Source: a virus. From it: DNA of 62,436 bases. This document shows positions 1 through 9,301 of this stretch, one piece after another (positions within the stretch are counted from its first letter, which is position 1; each line of letters opens with the position of its first letter). Where the stretch lies: positions 1 through 62,436 of the IMG/VR virus record IMGVR_UViG_3300023440_000005; one strand, 5' to 3'. The position numbers and the translations under genes are program-made. Under the pieces are notes generated by a model. That model was given only the letters and a program-made list of their open reading frames with translations, was not told the origin of the DNA and ran no database searches.

Positions 1-24
1 GTCAGATCCTTGATTGGGTAATAT

Positions 25-56
25 GAAAAAAAAAGACGCCTACATCAGCGTCTTAT
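25..56 (-). terminator. Rho-independent terminator after the helicase gene
   Basis: On the minus strand a 7-bp stem (AAGACGC with GCGTCTT, at 33-39 and 48-54) is followed by a run of nine T. It lies just downstream of the helicase stop codon and probably ends the nvRNAP/helicase operon. Confidence 0.8.
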
Positions 57-65
57 AAGTATAAC

Positions 66-1595
66 TTATATAGGTATTGGATAGTGCAACTCAGTTAATC
101 CCAAAATCCGGTCTTTAAAGAGTTGAATCTTATCAAGATGGTATGCTCTTTGTTTAGATATCTGATTTGAATACAAGTAAAAGAACTTAACATCTCTATC
201 TTTAAGATCTCTCAATCTACCCAATACTTGTAAGTTAGCTACAGGTGATGAAATACTATTAGTTAAAATAACAGAACGTAGGTTAGGAACGTCTATAGCA
301 ACCCCCATACTACCTAAGGTAGTCACTCGTATATCAGACTCTATAGCATTTACATATGGGTCTTTCTCCATATACCGTCTTATATCTAACGTAGGGAATT
401 TACTATGAAGATGGTCTAATATAGCATCACACATCTTCATAGTGGCCGCAAAAATAGCTAATTTATCACCATCCTTATAGTCAGTAATAAACCCAGTCTT
501 AACTACATTCTCAATAAGGGTCATAAATCCCTTTTTCACTTTGGCATTTTTAAGTATGCTTCGTTCGAATGCTATATGACTATATGATGTAGATCCCCTT
601 TCAGAGAACTTTATGTCACTATTTTTTAAATTAATGAAGTTATAAGAAATTGCTACAGTCTTAATATACTTCTCCATTTTAACTTTATTATAGCGGAGTT
701 CTTTAGGGAACATCATGTGCTGTATACTATCTAACATGCTATCGTTAGACATTAAAGTAGCGCTCAAACCTAACACCGATGGAACGTTAGCATTGGTGAC
801 TAGTTTATAAACTGCATGAAGGTGTTGATGTACCTCATCTATAAGTAATGTCCCTACTTGAAGATTCTCATACATCTCATCTATAGCTGTGGTAAATCCA
901 AGCTCTTCATAGTTACCATTATGACTTTCTATATCCTTTATAGCATTCTGGATAGTCTTAAGTGATATGATGTAAATCTTACAATTAGGTGGATTATTCT
1001 TAGCTGCATCAACTAACCCCTTTAACTGTTTACCTCCCCGTATACACATTATATCTTTAGGAGAGATATCTAATATCTCCATACAGTCACTAGCCCATTT
1101 CTCTATATAAGTAGGAAGTATAGCTATAACTATAGGATTATTTAGAGTACTGAGGGTAGCCAGTGCAGTTACAGTCTTACCAGTCCCAGTTGGCATAGAG
1201 ACCATTTTAGATCTCAACGCATCTCTATCATCTTTGAGTATATACTCCTTACAATCATTTTGATAGTCACGTAACACCCAACCATCACGTAATAACAATG
1301 AGCACTTCATAGGCGTATACAGACTTAGATATTCGATAGTATAATCACTATCGAATATACCACTATCAGACAACATGGTGATAAAAGGTTTCAATTGACC
1401 GATGTGTAATCGAAACTCTCTACTATCACCATGTATAGATACATACCGTTTTATGACTTTAAAAACCCTTCTACCTTTTACATTAACCCATCCTTTTATA
1501 GAGTAGTTATCGGATAGGGTATAGAGTACTCCACGTACTCTACTATTAACATCACAGACCCTAAAGTAGTGACTCCCTACTATTATCCTAAACAT
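66..1595 (-). CDS. Superfamily II DEAD/DEAH-type helicase
   Basis: 509-aa superfamily II nucleic-acid helicase. Visible motifs in order: Walker A PTGTGKT near residue 137, a DEVH box in LLIDEVHQH near residue 250, motif III SAT in LGLSATL near 280, and the motif VI-like QVLGRLRD near 455. This is the arrangement of UvsW/Ssl2-type DNA helicases. It follows the nvRNAP beta C and beta-prime C genes, the place where phiKZ also has a helicase, so a role in replication, repair or transcription-associated unwinding inside the phage nucleus is likely. The start overlaps the end of the upstream 100-aa gene by 8 nt, which suggests translational coupling. The fold is clear; the exact role is not. Confidence 0.9.
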   Translation of the reverse strand: MFRIIVGSHYFRVCDVNSRVRGVLYTLSDNYSIKGWVNVKGRRVFKVIKRYVSIHGDSREFRLHIGQLKPFITMLSDSGIFDSDYTIEYLSLYTPMKCSLLLRDGWVLRDYQNDCKEYILKDDRDALRSKMVSMPTGTGKTVTALATLSTLNNPIVIAILPTYIEKWASDCMEILDISPKDIMCIRGGKQLKGLVDAAKNNPPNCKIYIISLKTIQNAIKDIESHNGNYEELGFTTAIDEMYENLQVGTLLIDEVHQHLHAVYKLVTNANVPSVLGLSATLMSNDSMLDSIQHMMFPKELRYNKVKMEKYIKTVAISYNFINLKNSDIKFSERGSTSYSHIAFERSILKNAKVKKGFMTLIENVVKTGFITDYKDGDKLAIFAATMKMCDAILDHLHSKFPTLDIRRYMEKDPYVNAIESDIRVTTLGSMGVAIDVPNLRSVILTNSISSPVANLQVLGRLRDLKDRDVKFFYLYSNQISKQRAYHLDKIQLFKDRILGLTELHYPIPI

Positions 1596-1890
1596 ACATC
1601 AACCCTATTCCTAGATAGATGCCTACTGTTAGGGTACTCCCTATAATAGTGCCTACTAGAATTAACATAGTACGCTGTTTATCAGTAATTATAGCTTGTT
1701 TTTCTATATGCTCCTTATATAGGTTCCTCAACTGACTCACATGCAATCTATGTTTATCATCATTTTTCATAATTAAAGTAATGACGTCAGCCTTACGCAC
1801 CCACACACCATCTTTATGATTTCGCATGAGGATATTAGAATAACGATTTCCTAAAATAGGGGTATACTTCTTAATTTTCTGCCATGTCAT
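1588..1890 (-). CDS. Small protein with one C-terminal membrane segment
   Basis: 100-aa protein of unknown function. The first 70 residues are charged and soluble-looking (many K, R and H). The last 25 or so are strongly hydrophobic (TMLILVGTIIGSTLTVGIYL), which predicts a tail-anchored single-pass membrane protein with the N terminus in the cytoplasm. It lies 8 nt after nvRNAP beta-prime C and overlaps the helicase start, so it is inside the same operon. No family recognised. Confidence 0.65.
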   Translation of the reverse strand: MTWQKIKKYTPILGNRYSNILMRNHKDGVWVRKADVITLIMKNDDKHRLHVSQLRNLYKEHIEKQAIITDKQRTMLILVGTIIGSTLTVGIYLGIGLMYV

Positions 1891-1898
1891 TTTTTCAC

Positions 1899-3905
1899 CT
1901 ATATTTTATTGTGATTTCCCTTCTTAATATCATAATGTTCCAGATAATTCTTAGGGTCTATATAAACATCAAGAATGCTATCAGGTCTATTTTCCTTAAA
2001 GAACGATCTGGGCGACGTTATTGTTTTATCAATAGTAATGTTGGTATATGCTATCCCCAATGATCTATTTCTAATAATGGCTGACCCAACTCCAAGTTTG
2101 GTAGAGTTATTCATTCTACCCATATGATAATTATCGAATCCAGGTATTGATATTGCATAGACTATAACCTCTAATAGTGATAAGTTAATATTTATTTTAC
2201 TATTAACTAGTGAGAAAAGTTCCAATAAGACTATCTGACTAGCCTTATCTGTACATCTAGACTTTATATGCTTAATTGAGGATTCCACTAGCGAACCTAT
2301 ATTATTACTATGATCACTATAACTATACTCTATAGCTGGTAAACTAAAAATAGGTTCGCTAAAATCCCACTTTGATAAATCAAATATAAAGTCATTTCTG
2401 TTATTAGACTTCCAACCATTTATTTTCAGATACCATAAGAACTTCTTAGTTAAAACGACTCGTTTGTTATCTTGTGCTAAATAGACAGTCTCCTCTGTTA
2501 TAATGCCATTATTAGAATATGATATATTTATATACTCTATAGCGGATATTCTAGATGGTATAATACCATCTTTGGTATCAATATTCTTAATATCCTCTAG
2601 GCCTGGTAACTGGCCCATGGTTATAGATATCTTAGTGTCTAGCATACTAAGATGACTATTGAGTATGTATACAGTCTTCTCTTTATCAGTCTTAAAGTAT
2701 TTTCTAGTAAGGTCATTCAATACTATTGAAGCGCCCAAGCTACTGAAGTCCAAATGCTTAGTGCATAGTATGCTTTGGGTTAAGATCTGGGTTAACGTTA
2801 CCACACTTAGATGTCCTAAGTTAGCGAATCTAGACTTATTATAACCCAACTCACCAAAACAATATATACATACGTTATGGGGATTACTACACTTACAATA
2901 TAATACAGATCTAACCTTTATAGTCTTATTATAAAGGTTAGGATCTTCACCAGTTATAGCAGTCAGAGTACCCTCATCATTAAGATAATACTTACCTATC
3001 ATAAAAGTAAGATCGCCTTTATAGGATATATTACCATTCTCATCGTATCTAGGTCCTTGCACAGTCCAGTCTAGATATTCTTGAGTCCCACAATCATGAT
3101 ATTCTAAATCCTCTACAACAATCCCTAAATGCTGTAACTTCCTAGCTATATTCTCACTATCACTAATCTTACTATCTGAGAAGTAAAGACTTTTAGCAGC
3201 AGATCTAGACTCCGCTACAAAATCATAAAGATTAGTTAGCCCATTGGTTAGATTACTCATAACCGCATTAGGTAGAATGCTACCATCAACTTCAGTGACC
3301 TTACCACGTACTGCTACAGCCTGTAACACTTGGTTAATACTAACTAACTTAGCATTAACTGCTACAACTACAGAATTATGTCTAAAATTACAATCATTAT
3401 AAACCACATCCCTGACAACATCATAACATTCATTGATAGACTTATAAGTATTTATAGTTTTATCTATCTGTTCTGATATGACCGGATGATCCACTAACTC
3501 TATAAAATCCAATATGTCTATAGTTGTTACATGCGTAGATGTATATTTAGGTAGTTCATTTTGTAGTCTAACTGTAAGGGTATAGAAATCCTCTAAAATA
3601 CCTTCCTTTTCTATAGGGTCGGTAACATTATAAGCTTCTAAAAACGCTACATATATCTTATCAATAAGAGCCGTATGCGTGGAACCTGTTAAGGGGTCGC
3701 CACCTAGTACCTCATCCACATAAAAGTCTTTACTTATAGGAATCAGAGGGTATTTACGTAGAACATCCCAAAAGAAGTTCGTATATATCATCTTATTTTT
3801 AGTAGCTTTGACTATAGAGTTATCTGGGAATCTTAGGGTGAATTGATTAGGTAGGCTATCTACCTCTATTTTCATATTATATATATCTAACGCTGATATT
3901 AACAT
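1899..3905 (-). CDS. nvRNAP beta-prime subunit, C-terminal part
   Basis: 668-aa C-terminal half of a split RNA polymerase beta-prime subunit. Near residues 330-352 is the pattern RSVLYCKC...CIYCFGELGY, which matches the cysteine cluster of cellular beta-prime. It is followed by LTQILTQSILCTKHLDF, the counterpart of the conserved AAQSIGEPGTQLTMRTFH segment that leads to the trigger loop. It sits directly downstream of the beta C gene, the order of phiKZ gp71-73 and gp74, so it belongs to the non-virion RNA polymerase that transcribes later phage genes. Its N-terminal partner with the NADYDGD catalytic loop is encoded at 15244-16656. The bacterial QSIGEP residues are poorly kept, as is usual in this phage family. 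Confidence 0.88.
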   Translation of the reverse strand: MLISALDIYNMKIEVDSLPNQFTLRFPDNSIVKATKNKMIYTNFFWDVLRKYPLIPISKDFYVDEVLGGDPLTGSTHTALIDKIYVAFLEAYNVTDPIEKEGILEDFYTLTVRLQNELPKYTSTHVTTIDILDFIELVDHPVISEQIDKTINTYKSINECYDVVRDVVYNDCNFRHNSVVVAVNAKLVSINQVLQAVAVRGKVTEVDGSILPNAVMSNLTNGLTNLYDFVAESRSAAKSLYFSDSKISDSENIARKLQHLGIVVEDLEYHDCGTQEYLDWTVQGPRYDENGNISYKGDLTFMIGKYYLNDEGTLTAITGEDPNLYNKTIKVRSVLYCKCSNPHNVCIYCFGELGYNKSRFANLGHLSVVTLTQILTQSILCTKHLDFSSLGASIVLNDLTRKYFKTDKEKTVYILNSHLSMLDTKISITMGQLPGLEDIKNIDTKDGIIPSRISAIEYINISYSNNGIITEETVYLAQDNKRVVLTKKFLWYLKINGWKSNNRNDFIFDLSKWDFSEPIFSLPAIEYSYSDHSNNIGSLVESSIKHIKSRCTDKASQIVLLELFSLVNSKININLSLLEVIVYAISIPGFDNYHMGRMNNSTKLGVGSAIIRNRSLGIAYTNITIDKTITSPRSFFKENRPDSILDVYIDPKNYLEHYDIKKGNHNKI

Positions 3906-3926
3906 TTCTCTATTATCCTTTTATCA

Positions 3927-6035
3927 TTATTTATCTTCTGGCTCGTATTTAGGTATGAATCCTGCGCAAGACATTATATGTCTAACTAAAGCCATAGGTT
4001 TAGTATTCCCAAATGGGATCGTATCCCTATCTACTAGATTATCAATAGACGTTGGGTTATCACTTCGTAGTATATTGAAAAACATATTACGAGTTGTCTG
4101 CGGGTTATTAGATCTATCCATTATTTCTGCAGCTAACCTTGGATGTGCGTAGCTTGCTATAATTCTAGATTCTGATTCCCCGCAAGTTCTGGGACTTTGA
4201 TTCTTATAAGGTAATCTAAACTTCTCATGTTTTGTTAATGGGGTTATAATTCCAAAATGGTGTAATTTGCCACTATCACATGCTGCCCAATCATCAGCTA
4301 TTTTATCCAGTAACATATGGTAAATTGGAGCTATGCGAACATTCTTTACAGTTGTGACCTTATTACCATCATCATCCACATATGTGACTTTTCCAAAGGT
4401 AGGTTTGAACTCAGCCTCTAACTCTTTTACTATACACTTAGTCATCTTATCATTATTGACCGGGATATAGCTATAAATCATTTCATTGATAACAGTTACT
4501 AAGGTAGTTAACTTTTGCTCATCACCCAATGCTACATAAAACTTGTACTGCGTAGAGTTTATTATCTTAAAATACTTTAATAGTAAACTATAAGCATCCC
4601 TCCACTTATCTGAATAACTAAGTAGTTCTAAGTTAGCCTCTCCCTTTTTGAGATTAACCAAATTTCGTATTTTAATAGCTACGTCTCTACTAGCCCCATT
4701 TATATAGTGTTCATATAAAACACCTATATTGATTCTAGATACTATAGATGTGGGATCCATAATAACATCAGCTCTATTACCGGCTTCATCTACAGGCATA
4801 TCTTCATCTTCCCGTATTTGACAGACTACTCCTTTAGTCCCTTGTTTATTAGCCATCTTAGCCCCTTCATGTAATCCTGGATTCATATGATACTCTACTA
4901 CAATTTCTACCATATAGGTATCTAGTGGAATCTTTTTATAAAGAAGGTTTAGCTGGTTCTTATAATAAGGGTGTTTCTCATTAGTGTATACTAATGCCTC
5001 CACTATTGTATGGTGAAGTTTAGGGGAAAGGTTAAGACTCTCTTCGCCATACATACGTTTACGTTCATATCGTAACCTACTCTCAACTTCTAATATCTTC
5101 TTATTATAATTTAGAAATGCTTTCTGATACTTAACTAACTGTTCAGTCATGCCGCATGGTAGATTAGTACGTGATGCATTACTACCAATAACCTTTATAT
5201 CTACAACCCTACCGTTTGGACCTCGTAGATATACTGAGTTATCAAAAATATGATCTACTTCCATAGTGTCATATATAGACATCATGGATGGGGATAGTTT
5301 ACTGTCATATTTACGTAACGCCATCAATAAACCATCTCCCGTTAAACTTTCTCCTATATCAGGGAATATTTTATAGTTATCTACACTACCATGGATATTA
5401 AGAGGGAACTCCTTACTACCAAACTCCACTATTCTAGTATCATAAATAGTATAGTTAAACCTTTTAGCTGCAGATTTGGAAACTACAAACCCGTCTTCGG
5501 CAACACCTGGTACAGACATTAATGCTGTATTAAGATTAAGACCGTATGCATATCCACCATTAGCAGTAGCTGCTGGAGTATCTGCAAAAACAGTATCCTT
5601 AGCTATACTAGCCCCTGGAGTTAGTCTACCCATACCATCCTTAGCCTTATACTTAAATCCGAAGTATTGATCATTGCATAGATGATCTTTTATAGTAAAA
5701 CAATCTAGTTGCTTGGTAGACTCTTTCTCATATATCACTAAAGTTTCGGGATTATACCCCAAGACATCCTTACCAACACCCTTGGGATATCTTTCAATGA
5801 CGGCTTTAATGACACCATCCTCTGGCATCTTTATTGTAAAATTATATTTAGCTAACTCTTTTTCTATACCAGATACCATCATGGGTTCGTCGGGCTCATT
5901 TAAAACCAAATGCTGAGACAAATGGGTCGATGACATCACGCTTCTACTACTAGCTACATGGTAGCAAAATTGATTATAACTAGTAAGCCCAACTAATCTT
6001 GGGTCTATTTCATTAATAAATTCTTTCTTACTCAT
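3927..6035 (-). CDS. nvRNAP beta subunit, C-terminal part
   Basis: 702-aa C-terminal part of a split RNA polymerase beta subunit. Around residues 385-440 it has MANKQGTKGVVCQI, then DMPVDEAG, ADVIMDP and SRINIG. These match the beta motif with KxANRHGNKGV, DMP and PLGVPSRMNIGQ, which contacts nascent RNA and NTP. Further down, NQSPRTCGESESR resembles the beta C-terminal clamp/switch region. By position and pairing with the next gene it corresponds to phiKZ gp71-73. In phiKZ that gene is interrupted by an intron; here it is continuous. A GGAG ribosome site and a strong TATA-like promoter with a 5' stem-loop lie just upstream. Confidence 0.9.
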   Translation of the reverse strand: MSKKEFINEIDPRLVGLTSYNQFCYHVASSRSVMSSTHLSQHLVLNEPDEPMMVSGIEKELAKYNFTIKMPEDGVIKAVIERYPKGVGKDVLGYNPETLVIYEKESTKQLDCFTIKDHLCNDQYFGFKYKAKDGMGRLTPGASIAKDTVFADTPAATANGGYAYGLNLNTALMSVPGVAEDGFVVSKSAAKRFNYTIYDTRIVEFGSKEFPLNIHGSVDNYKIFPDIGESLTGDGLLMALRKYDSKLSPSMMSIYDTMEVDHIFDNSVYLRGPNGRVVDIKVIGSNASRTNLPCGMTEQLVKYQKAFLNYNKKILEVESRLRYERKRMYGEESLNLSPKLHHTIVEALVYTNEKHPYYKNQLNLLYKKIPLDTYMVEIVVEYHMNPGLHEGAKMANKQGTKGVVCQIREDEDMPVDEAGNRADVIMDPTSIVSRINIGVLYEHYINGASRDVAIKIRNLVNLKKGEANLELLSYSDKWRDAYSLLLKYFKIINSTQYKFYVALGDEQKLTTLVTVINEMIYSYIPVNNDKMTKCIVKELEAEFKPTFGKVTYVDDDGNKVTTVKNVRIAPIYHMLLDKIADDWAACDSGKLHHFGIITPLTKHEKFRLPYKNQSPRTCGESESRIIASYAHPRLAAEIMDRSNNPQTTRNMFFNILRSDNPTSIDNLVDRDTIPFGNTKPMALVRHIMSCAGFIPKYEPEDK

Positions 6036-6052
6036 AGTTGTATCTCCTGTTG

Positions 6053-6095
6053 TTTGATAGTCAACATGCTATCAATTATAGTATATATACCTGAT
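6053..6095 (-). promoter_or_regulatory. Putative early promoter plus 5' stem-loop for the nvRNAP beta/beta-prime operon
   Basis: Read on the minus strand, GTATATATACTATAAT is followed at once by TTGATAG, eight bases, then CTATCAA, a 7-bp stem-loop. The ATG of nvRNAP beta C follows with an AGGAG ribosome site. The same box-plus-hairpin recurs before several other early-type genes in this window. Confidence 0.65.
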
Positions 6096-6127
6096 TCTTT
6101 TACAATACACTCTTAGATATCTAAATC

Positions 6128-6460
6128 ATGTTAATAAATTCTTTAGAAACTAACTCACCAGATATATCATTTATGACTAGTAGCACTTTACAGATACTAG
6201 AGGATAATTTATTCTTATTTAAAAATGATCCCCTTAATAGAATTCTTCAAGTCAGTAACTTTCAGAATATTAAATACCTAGGGGATTTCTACGGTCTTTT
6301 AACAGATCTTCGTATAAATAAATCATTCCATTATCTAACATTAAGGGTAAACGATCTTAAAAATAGTACTTTATATATGGGAGATAAAGATATAATCATC
6401 CACCCTAATGTTGAAGAATTTAGACTACTAATCCAGATGGATAACGTTACAATTTTATAA
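6128..6460 (+). CDS. Hypothetical protein, lone plus-strand gene
   Basis: 110-aa protein of unknown function, read against its neighbours. It is divergent from nvRNAP beta C and convergent with the PQG-repeat protein, and it has its own bidirectional terminator. The product is acidic to neutral, with alternating hydrophobic stretches and no membrane segment or motif I recognise. The ATG has only a weak upstream ribosome site. Normal codon use and the terminator right after the stop support it being real. Confidence 0.55.
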   Translation: MLINSLETNSPDISFMTSSTLQILEDNLFLFKNDPLNRILQVSNFQNIKYLGDFYGLLTDLRINKSFHYLTLRVNDLKNSTLYMGDKDIIIHPNVEEFRLLIQMDNVTIL

Positions 6461-6500
6461 AAAAACTAACTGGTGCTCTTTACGAGTTACCAGTTAGCAT
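6461..6500. terminator. Bidirectional terminator between convergent genes
   Basis: A 9-bp stem (CTAACTGGT at 6466-6474 with ACCAGTTAG at 6489-6497) has a smaller nested CTC/GAG pairing in its loop. It lies between the plus-strand 110-aa gene and the end of the minus-strand PQG-repeat gene. Confidence 0.75.
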
Positions 6501-6508
6501 AGTTTAGT

Positions 6509-7789
6509 TTAATATAAGAATGACCTTGATTGTGAACCATCTGGATTAGTATACATAAATCTAGATGGCGGTTGTGGATATTGACCCTGGGGGTACGGTT
6601 GTTGCGGTTGTTGTCCTTGAGGGTACGGTGGTTGCGGATATTGACCTTGAGGTGGTTGCAGATATTGACCTTGAGGTGGTTGCGGATACGGTCCTTGAGG
6701 TGGTTGCGGATACGGTCCTTGAGGTCTATATGGATATTGACCTTGAGGCTGTTGTGGATATTGACCTTGAGGCTGTTGTGGATATTGACCATTCATAGCT
6801 CTAAAGTTCAAACTGCCATCAGGATTCTTACATCTCGATATAATATCAGCATTAGACTCAACTGGTTGAGGTACTGCATTAGCAACTACTGGCTGAGTTT
6901 GAATCGGGGTAGGTTCTGCAACTACTGGCTGAGTTTGAATCGGGGTAGGTTCTGCAGATGTATGTGAAGGTAGCTTACGTATTTCACCTACTATACTTTC
7001 AAGATCGCTAAATACCTCTACCCAATCACCATTAAATATAAGCTTATCACCATCATCAATGAAGTCCATATATTTATATAAAAGATCATTAATTTTAGAA
7101 GCTATCAGCATAGACCCATTAAAAGTAGCTTCTAATGTTGGTGCAACCCTACATATACCACCATAGTTATACTCCCCATCAACATCTATACCGGGGAACA
7201 TTAACTCAAATAACGCTTTATAAGTGGCTTTATCTTTTTTACGACATTTAAGATTATCGATATTCTTATAGAATGTGAAATCTACTACTGATAATCTAGA
7301 TACCCGTTTACCATTGATAACCCCAGATCTTTTAATATAGATGTCTACAAACACATTAGGGTTCTTCTTCATACTACTCACCATATGAGATATAAAGAAC
7401 TCTAGGGTTTTGTGATCGGCATTACTACTAATCGATAAAATATCTGATTGGGTAGAATCTAATCGTTTATGATATTCTGGACTTACTAGAATATTCAAAA
7501 GATTTTGAGCCACAACTCCTATACGCTGATTAAGTACAATATTTATTGTACTTTTCAGTTTCTTAATGACAGCACTATCCCCTCTTTCTAAAATGTTTTC
7601 AGATAACGGGTGAAATATCTCATTAGCTGGATTATAATTCCTCAAATGAGTATTGGTGGGCAATACCACCATCTTACCATTTACTTTCCACATTGGTTTT
7701 TCTTCAGATATATCTATATGAATATATCCATCCTCATCTACACTTAATCCACAATATTCAACTATGGATTTATATGTCTTTAAAATCAT
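6509..7789 (-). CDS. phiKZ gp70-position protein with PQG-repeat tail
   Basis: 426-aa protein of unknown function. Residues 1-265 or so form a globular region without motifs I recognise. Residues 280-310 hold two exact copies of a 12-residue segment (AEPTPIQTQPVV). The last 95 or so residues are a low-complexity tail built from about a dozen copies of PQGQYPQ/PQGPYPQP, ending in SRSFLY. Such P/Q/G/Y-rich tails are disordered and can be sticky. It lies between the nvRNAP beta C gene and the gp69-position gene, as in phiKZ, so a link to early transcription or the phage nucleus is possible but unproven. GGAG ribosome site before the ATG. Confidence 0.75.
   Translation of the reverse strand: MILKTYKSIVEYCGLSVDEDGYIHIDISEEKPMWKVNGKMVVLPTNTHLRNYNPANEIFHPLSENILERGDSAVIKKLKSTINIVLNQRIGVVAQNLLNILVSPEYHKRLDSTQSDILSISSNADHKTLEFFISHMVSSMKKNPNVFVDIYIKRSGVINGKRVSRLSVVDFTFYKNIDNLKCRKKDKATYKALFELMFPGIDVDGEYNYGGICRVAPTLEATFNGSMLIASKINDLLYKYMDFIDDGDKLIFNGDWVEVFSDLESIVGEIRKLPSHTSAEPTPIQTQPVVAEPTPIQTQPVVANAVPQPVESNADIISRCKNPDGSLNFRAMNGQYPQQPQGQYPQQPQGQYPYRPQGPYPQPPQGPYPQPPQGQYLQPPQGQYPQPPYPQGQQPQQPYPQGQYPQPPSRFMYTNPDGSQSRSFLY
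6572..6795 (-). repeat. PQG(Q/P)YPQ codon-repeat tract
   Basis: Degenerate in-frame tandem repeats of about 18-24 nt (CAAGGTCAATATCC-type units on the minus strand) encode the proline/glutamine/glycine/tyrosine tail of the upstream-named gene. A second, exact 36-nt duplication lies a little upstream in the same gene, near 6880-6955. Confidence 0.8.
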
Positions 7790-7808
7790 TTCATCTCCAA
7801 ATTACCAG

Positions 7809-9221
7809 TTAAACTAAAAAGTCCTTAGTAGATTCCAGTAAGGTCTCTATATCGGATACTAAATTATTATATGTAGCTTTATTCTTATTTAAGATAGGTG
7901 TTAACATAGAATCGCAAAATGTAGGCACTACATATTCCACGGGACTACACCCACCTATCTGTATAGCTATCCTTACCTCCAGATAAATAGAGCAGTTAAT
8001 AGTTAGCATATAAGTATCTTGTATGTTAACCAACAGTTTATGAATAACTCCTGTTATGAATCTGTTAAGATTACCGACATTAAACCCCATGGTTAGACCA
8101 TGACATTCTAGTATCGTAACTTCTGAAGTCATATCACTAGTACAATTAGTAGCTGTAAAACTAATATCAGCTATAAAGTTTTCTATCAATATCCCAGGTA
8201 ATGCACTAGCAATAGTACTAGCTATCTGTGCATCTAGAGTAGCCGTATTCCACGACTCTGAATCTCTACTATGCATTAGATGATCACTATTAGTTAATAG
8301 ACAATCTGTTACAGACGTCACACCCGGATCTATAGTTTCTAGGTCATTGAAATTAAATGAGATGCCCGAACCATACCCTTTTATATTGGAAATGCTTCTA
8401 AATAGAGGATTACCCCTTAACGTACCCTCTTTTAATAGAGATACATCTTTAGAGCGATCATATATTTCGGAGTCGTACTGTCCATAATCCACTAATGACA
8501 GCCCTCTTTTATAATCTGAGACTATAGAAGAAATATACGAGGCTGGATTACTATTACGCCTACTTGACGTAATGTTATCATTTAAGATGTTCCTACTATC
8601 TGTAAATGGTATATTAACTTGATCCTCTGATGCATATCCGGCTTGTAGATATGCTGATTGTATTGCGCTGAACATGTCAGTAGGTCTTGATGTGTATATT
8701 GTAAGTGGTTCATAGCCATTCGCATAGTCTACAACTAACTCATTATTTATAACTTGAGCAGACTCTACCACTGAATCGTTATAAATCTCTCCGGTATTAG
8801 ATTGTAAAACCCCTCTTACTACTTTTATGTAACTGTTTATGTAGAATGTCATCTCAGGATCTATGTTACCCTGCAGGGTAACACCAGGCCTATCTGTAAA
8901 TCCTTGATAGTAATATATACCACCAGTGCCATTAACCGGATTCCATTCCACCACCATAAAAAACCTATTCCTCTTGGTATCCCAACCATTGGGAATTTGA
9001 ATCTGACTACCGGGGATTGCTGATGGGGATAGTGTATTATTAGCAATACCACTAAATAGACCTTCACCTATGGTATCATTCTTGCTGTTATACAGCCGTT
9101 CTGATATCTGATCTAACATAACTCCATCTAACTTTGATTCAAACGGTCTTTCATATATTGGGTTATATGTTCCAGTTTCCTGAAGTATTAACTTAGTTAT
9201 TCTTAATTCTTGACTATACAT
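7809..9221 (-). CDS. Conserved protein in the Imp1/PicA (phiKZ gp69) position
   Basis: 470-aa protein with no catalytic motif I recognise. It appears rich in beta structure, with polar segments and no membrane segment. Gene order suggests a role: it lies between the gp68-type nvRNAP subunit and the gp70-position gene, directly upstream of nvRNAP beta C. In phiKZ that slot is gp69, and in PhiPA3 gp63, the shell-associated import factor named Imp1 or PicA that helps selected proteins enter the phage nucleus. That is known of the family; assigning it here is inference from synteny and similar size, since I cannot align it. It has a strong AGGAG ribosome site. Confidence 0.6.
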   Translation of the reverse strand: MYSQELRITKLILQETGTYNPIYERPFESKLDGVMLDQISERLYNSKNDTIGEGLFSGIANNTLSPSAIPGSQIQIPNGWDTKRNRFFMVVEWNPVNGTGGIYYYQGFTDRPGVTLQGNIDPEMTFYINSYIKVVRGVLQSNTGEIYNDSVVESAQVINNELVVDYANGYEPLTIYTSRPTDMFSAIQSAYLQAGYASEDQVNIPFTDSRNILNDNITSSRRNSNPASYISSIVSDYKRGLSLVDYGQYDSEIYDRSKDVSLLKEGTLRGNPLFRSISNIKGYGSGISFNFNDLETIDPGVTSVTDCLLTNSDHLMHSRDSESWNTATLDAQIASTIASALPGILIENFIADISFTATNCTSDMTSEVTILECHGLTMGFNVGNLNRFITGVIHKLLVNIQDTYMLTINCSIYLEVRIAIQIGGCSPVEYVVPTFCDSMLTPILNKNKATYNNLVSDIETLLESTKDFLV

Positions 9222-9301
9222 TTAAAAACTCTCCTTATAATAATAGTAAGATGTAGTATTACATCTCGTTAGTGAGTACCAAACTATTTGGTTAAACAGC
9301 A

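Noticed and set aside
6572-6967. Overlapping plus-strand and minus-strand frames of 77-131 aa across the PQG repeat
   Set aside because: Repetitive DNA without stops gives open frames in several phases; only the minus-strand 426-aa frame has a ribosome site and a sensible body.
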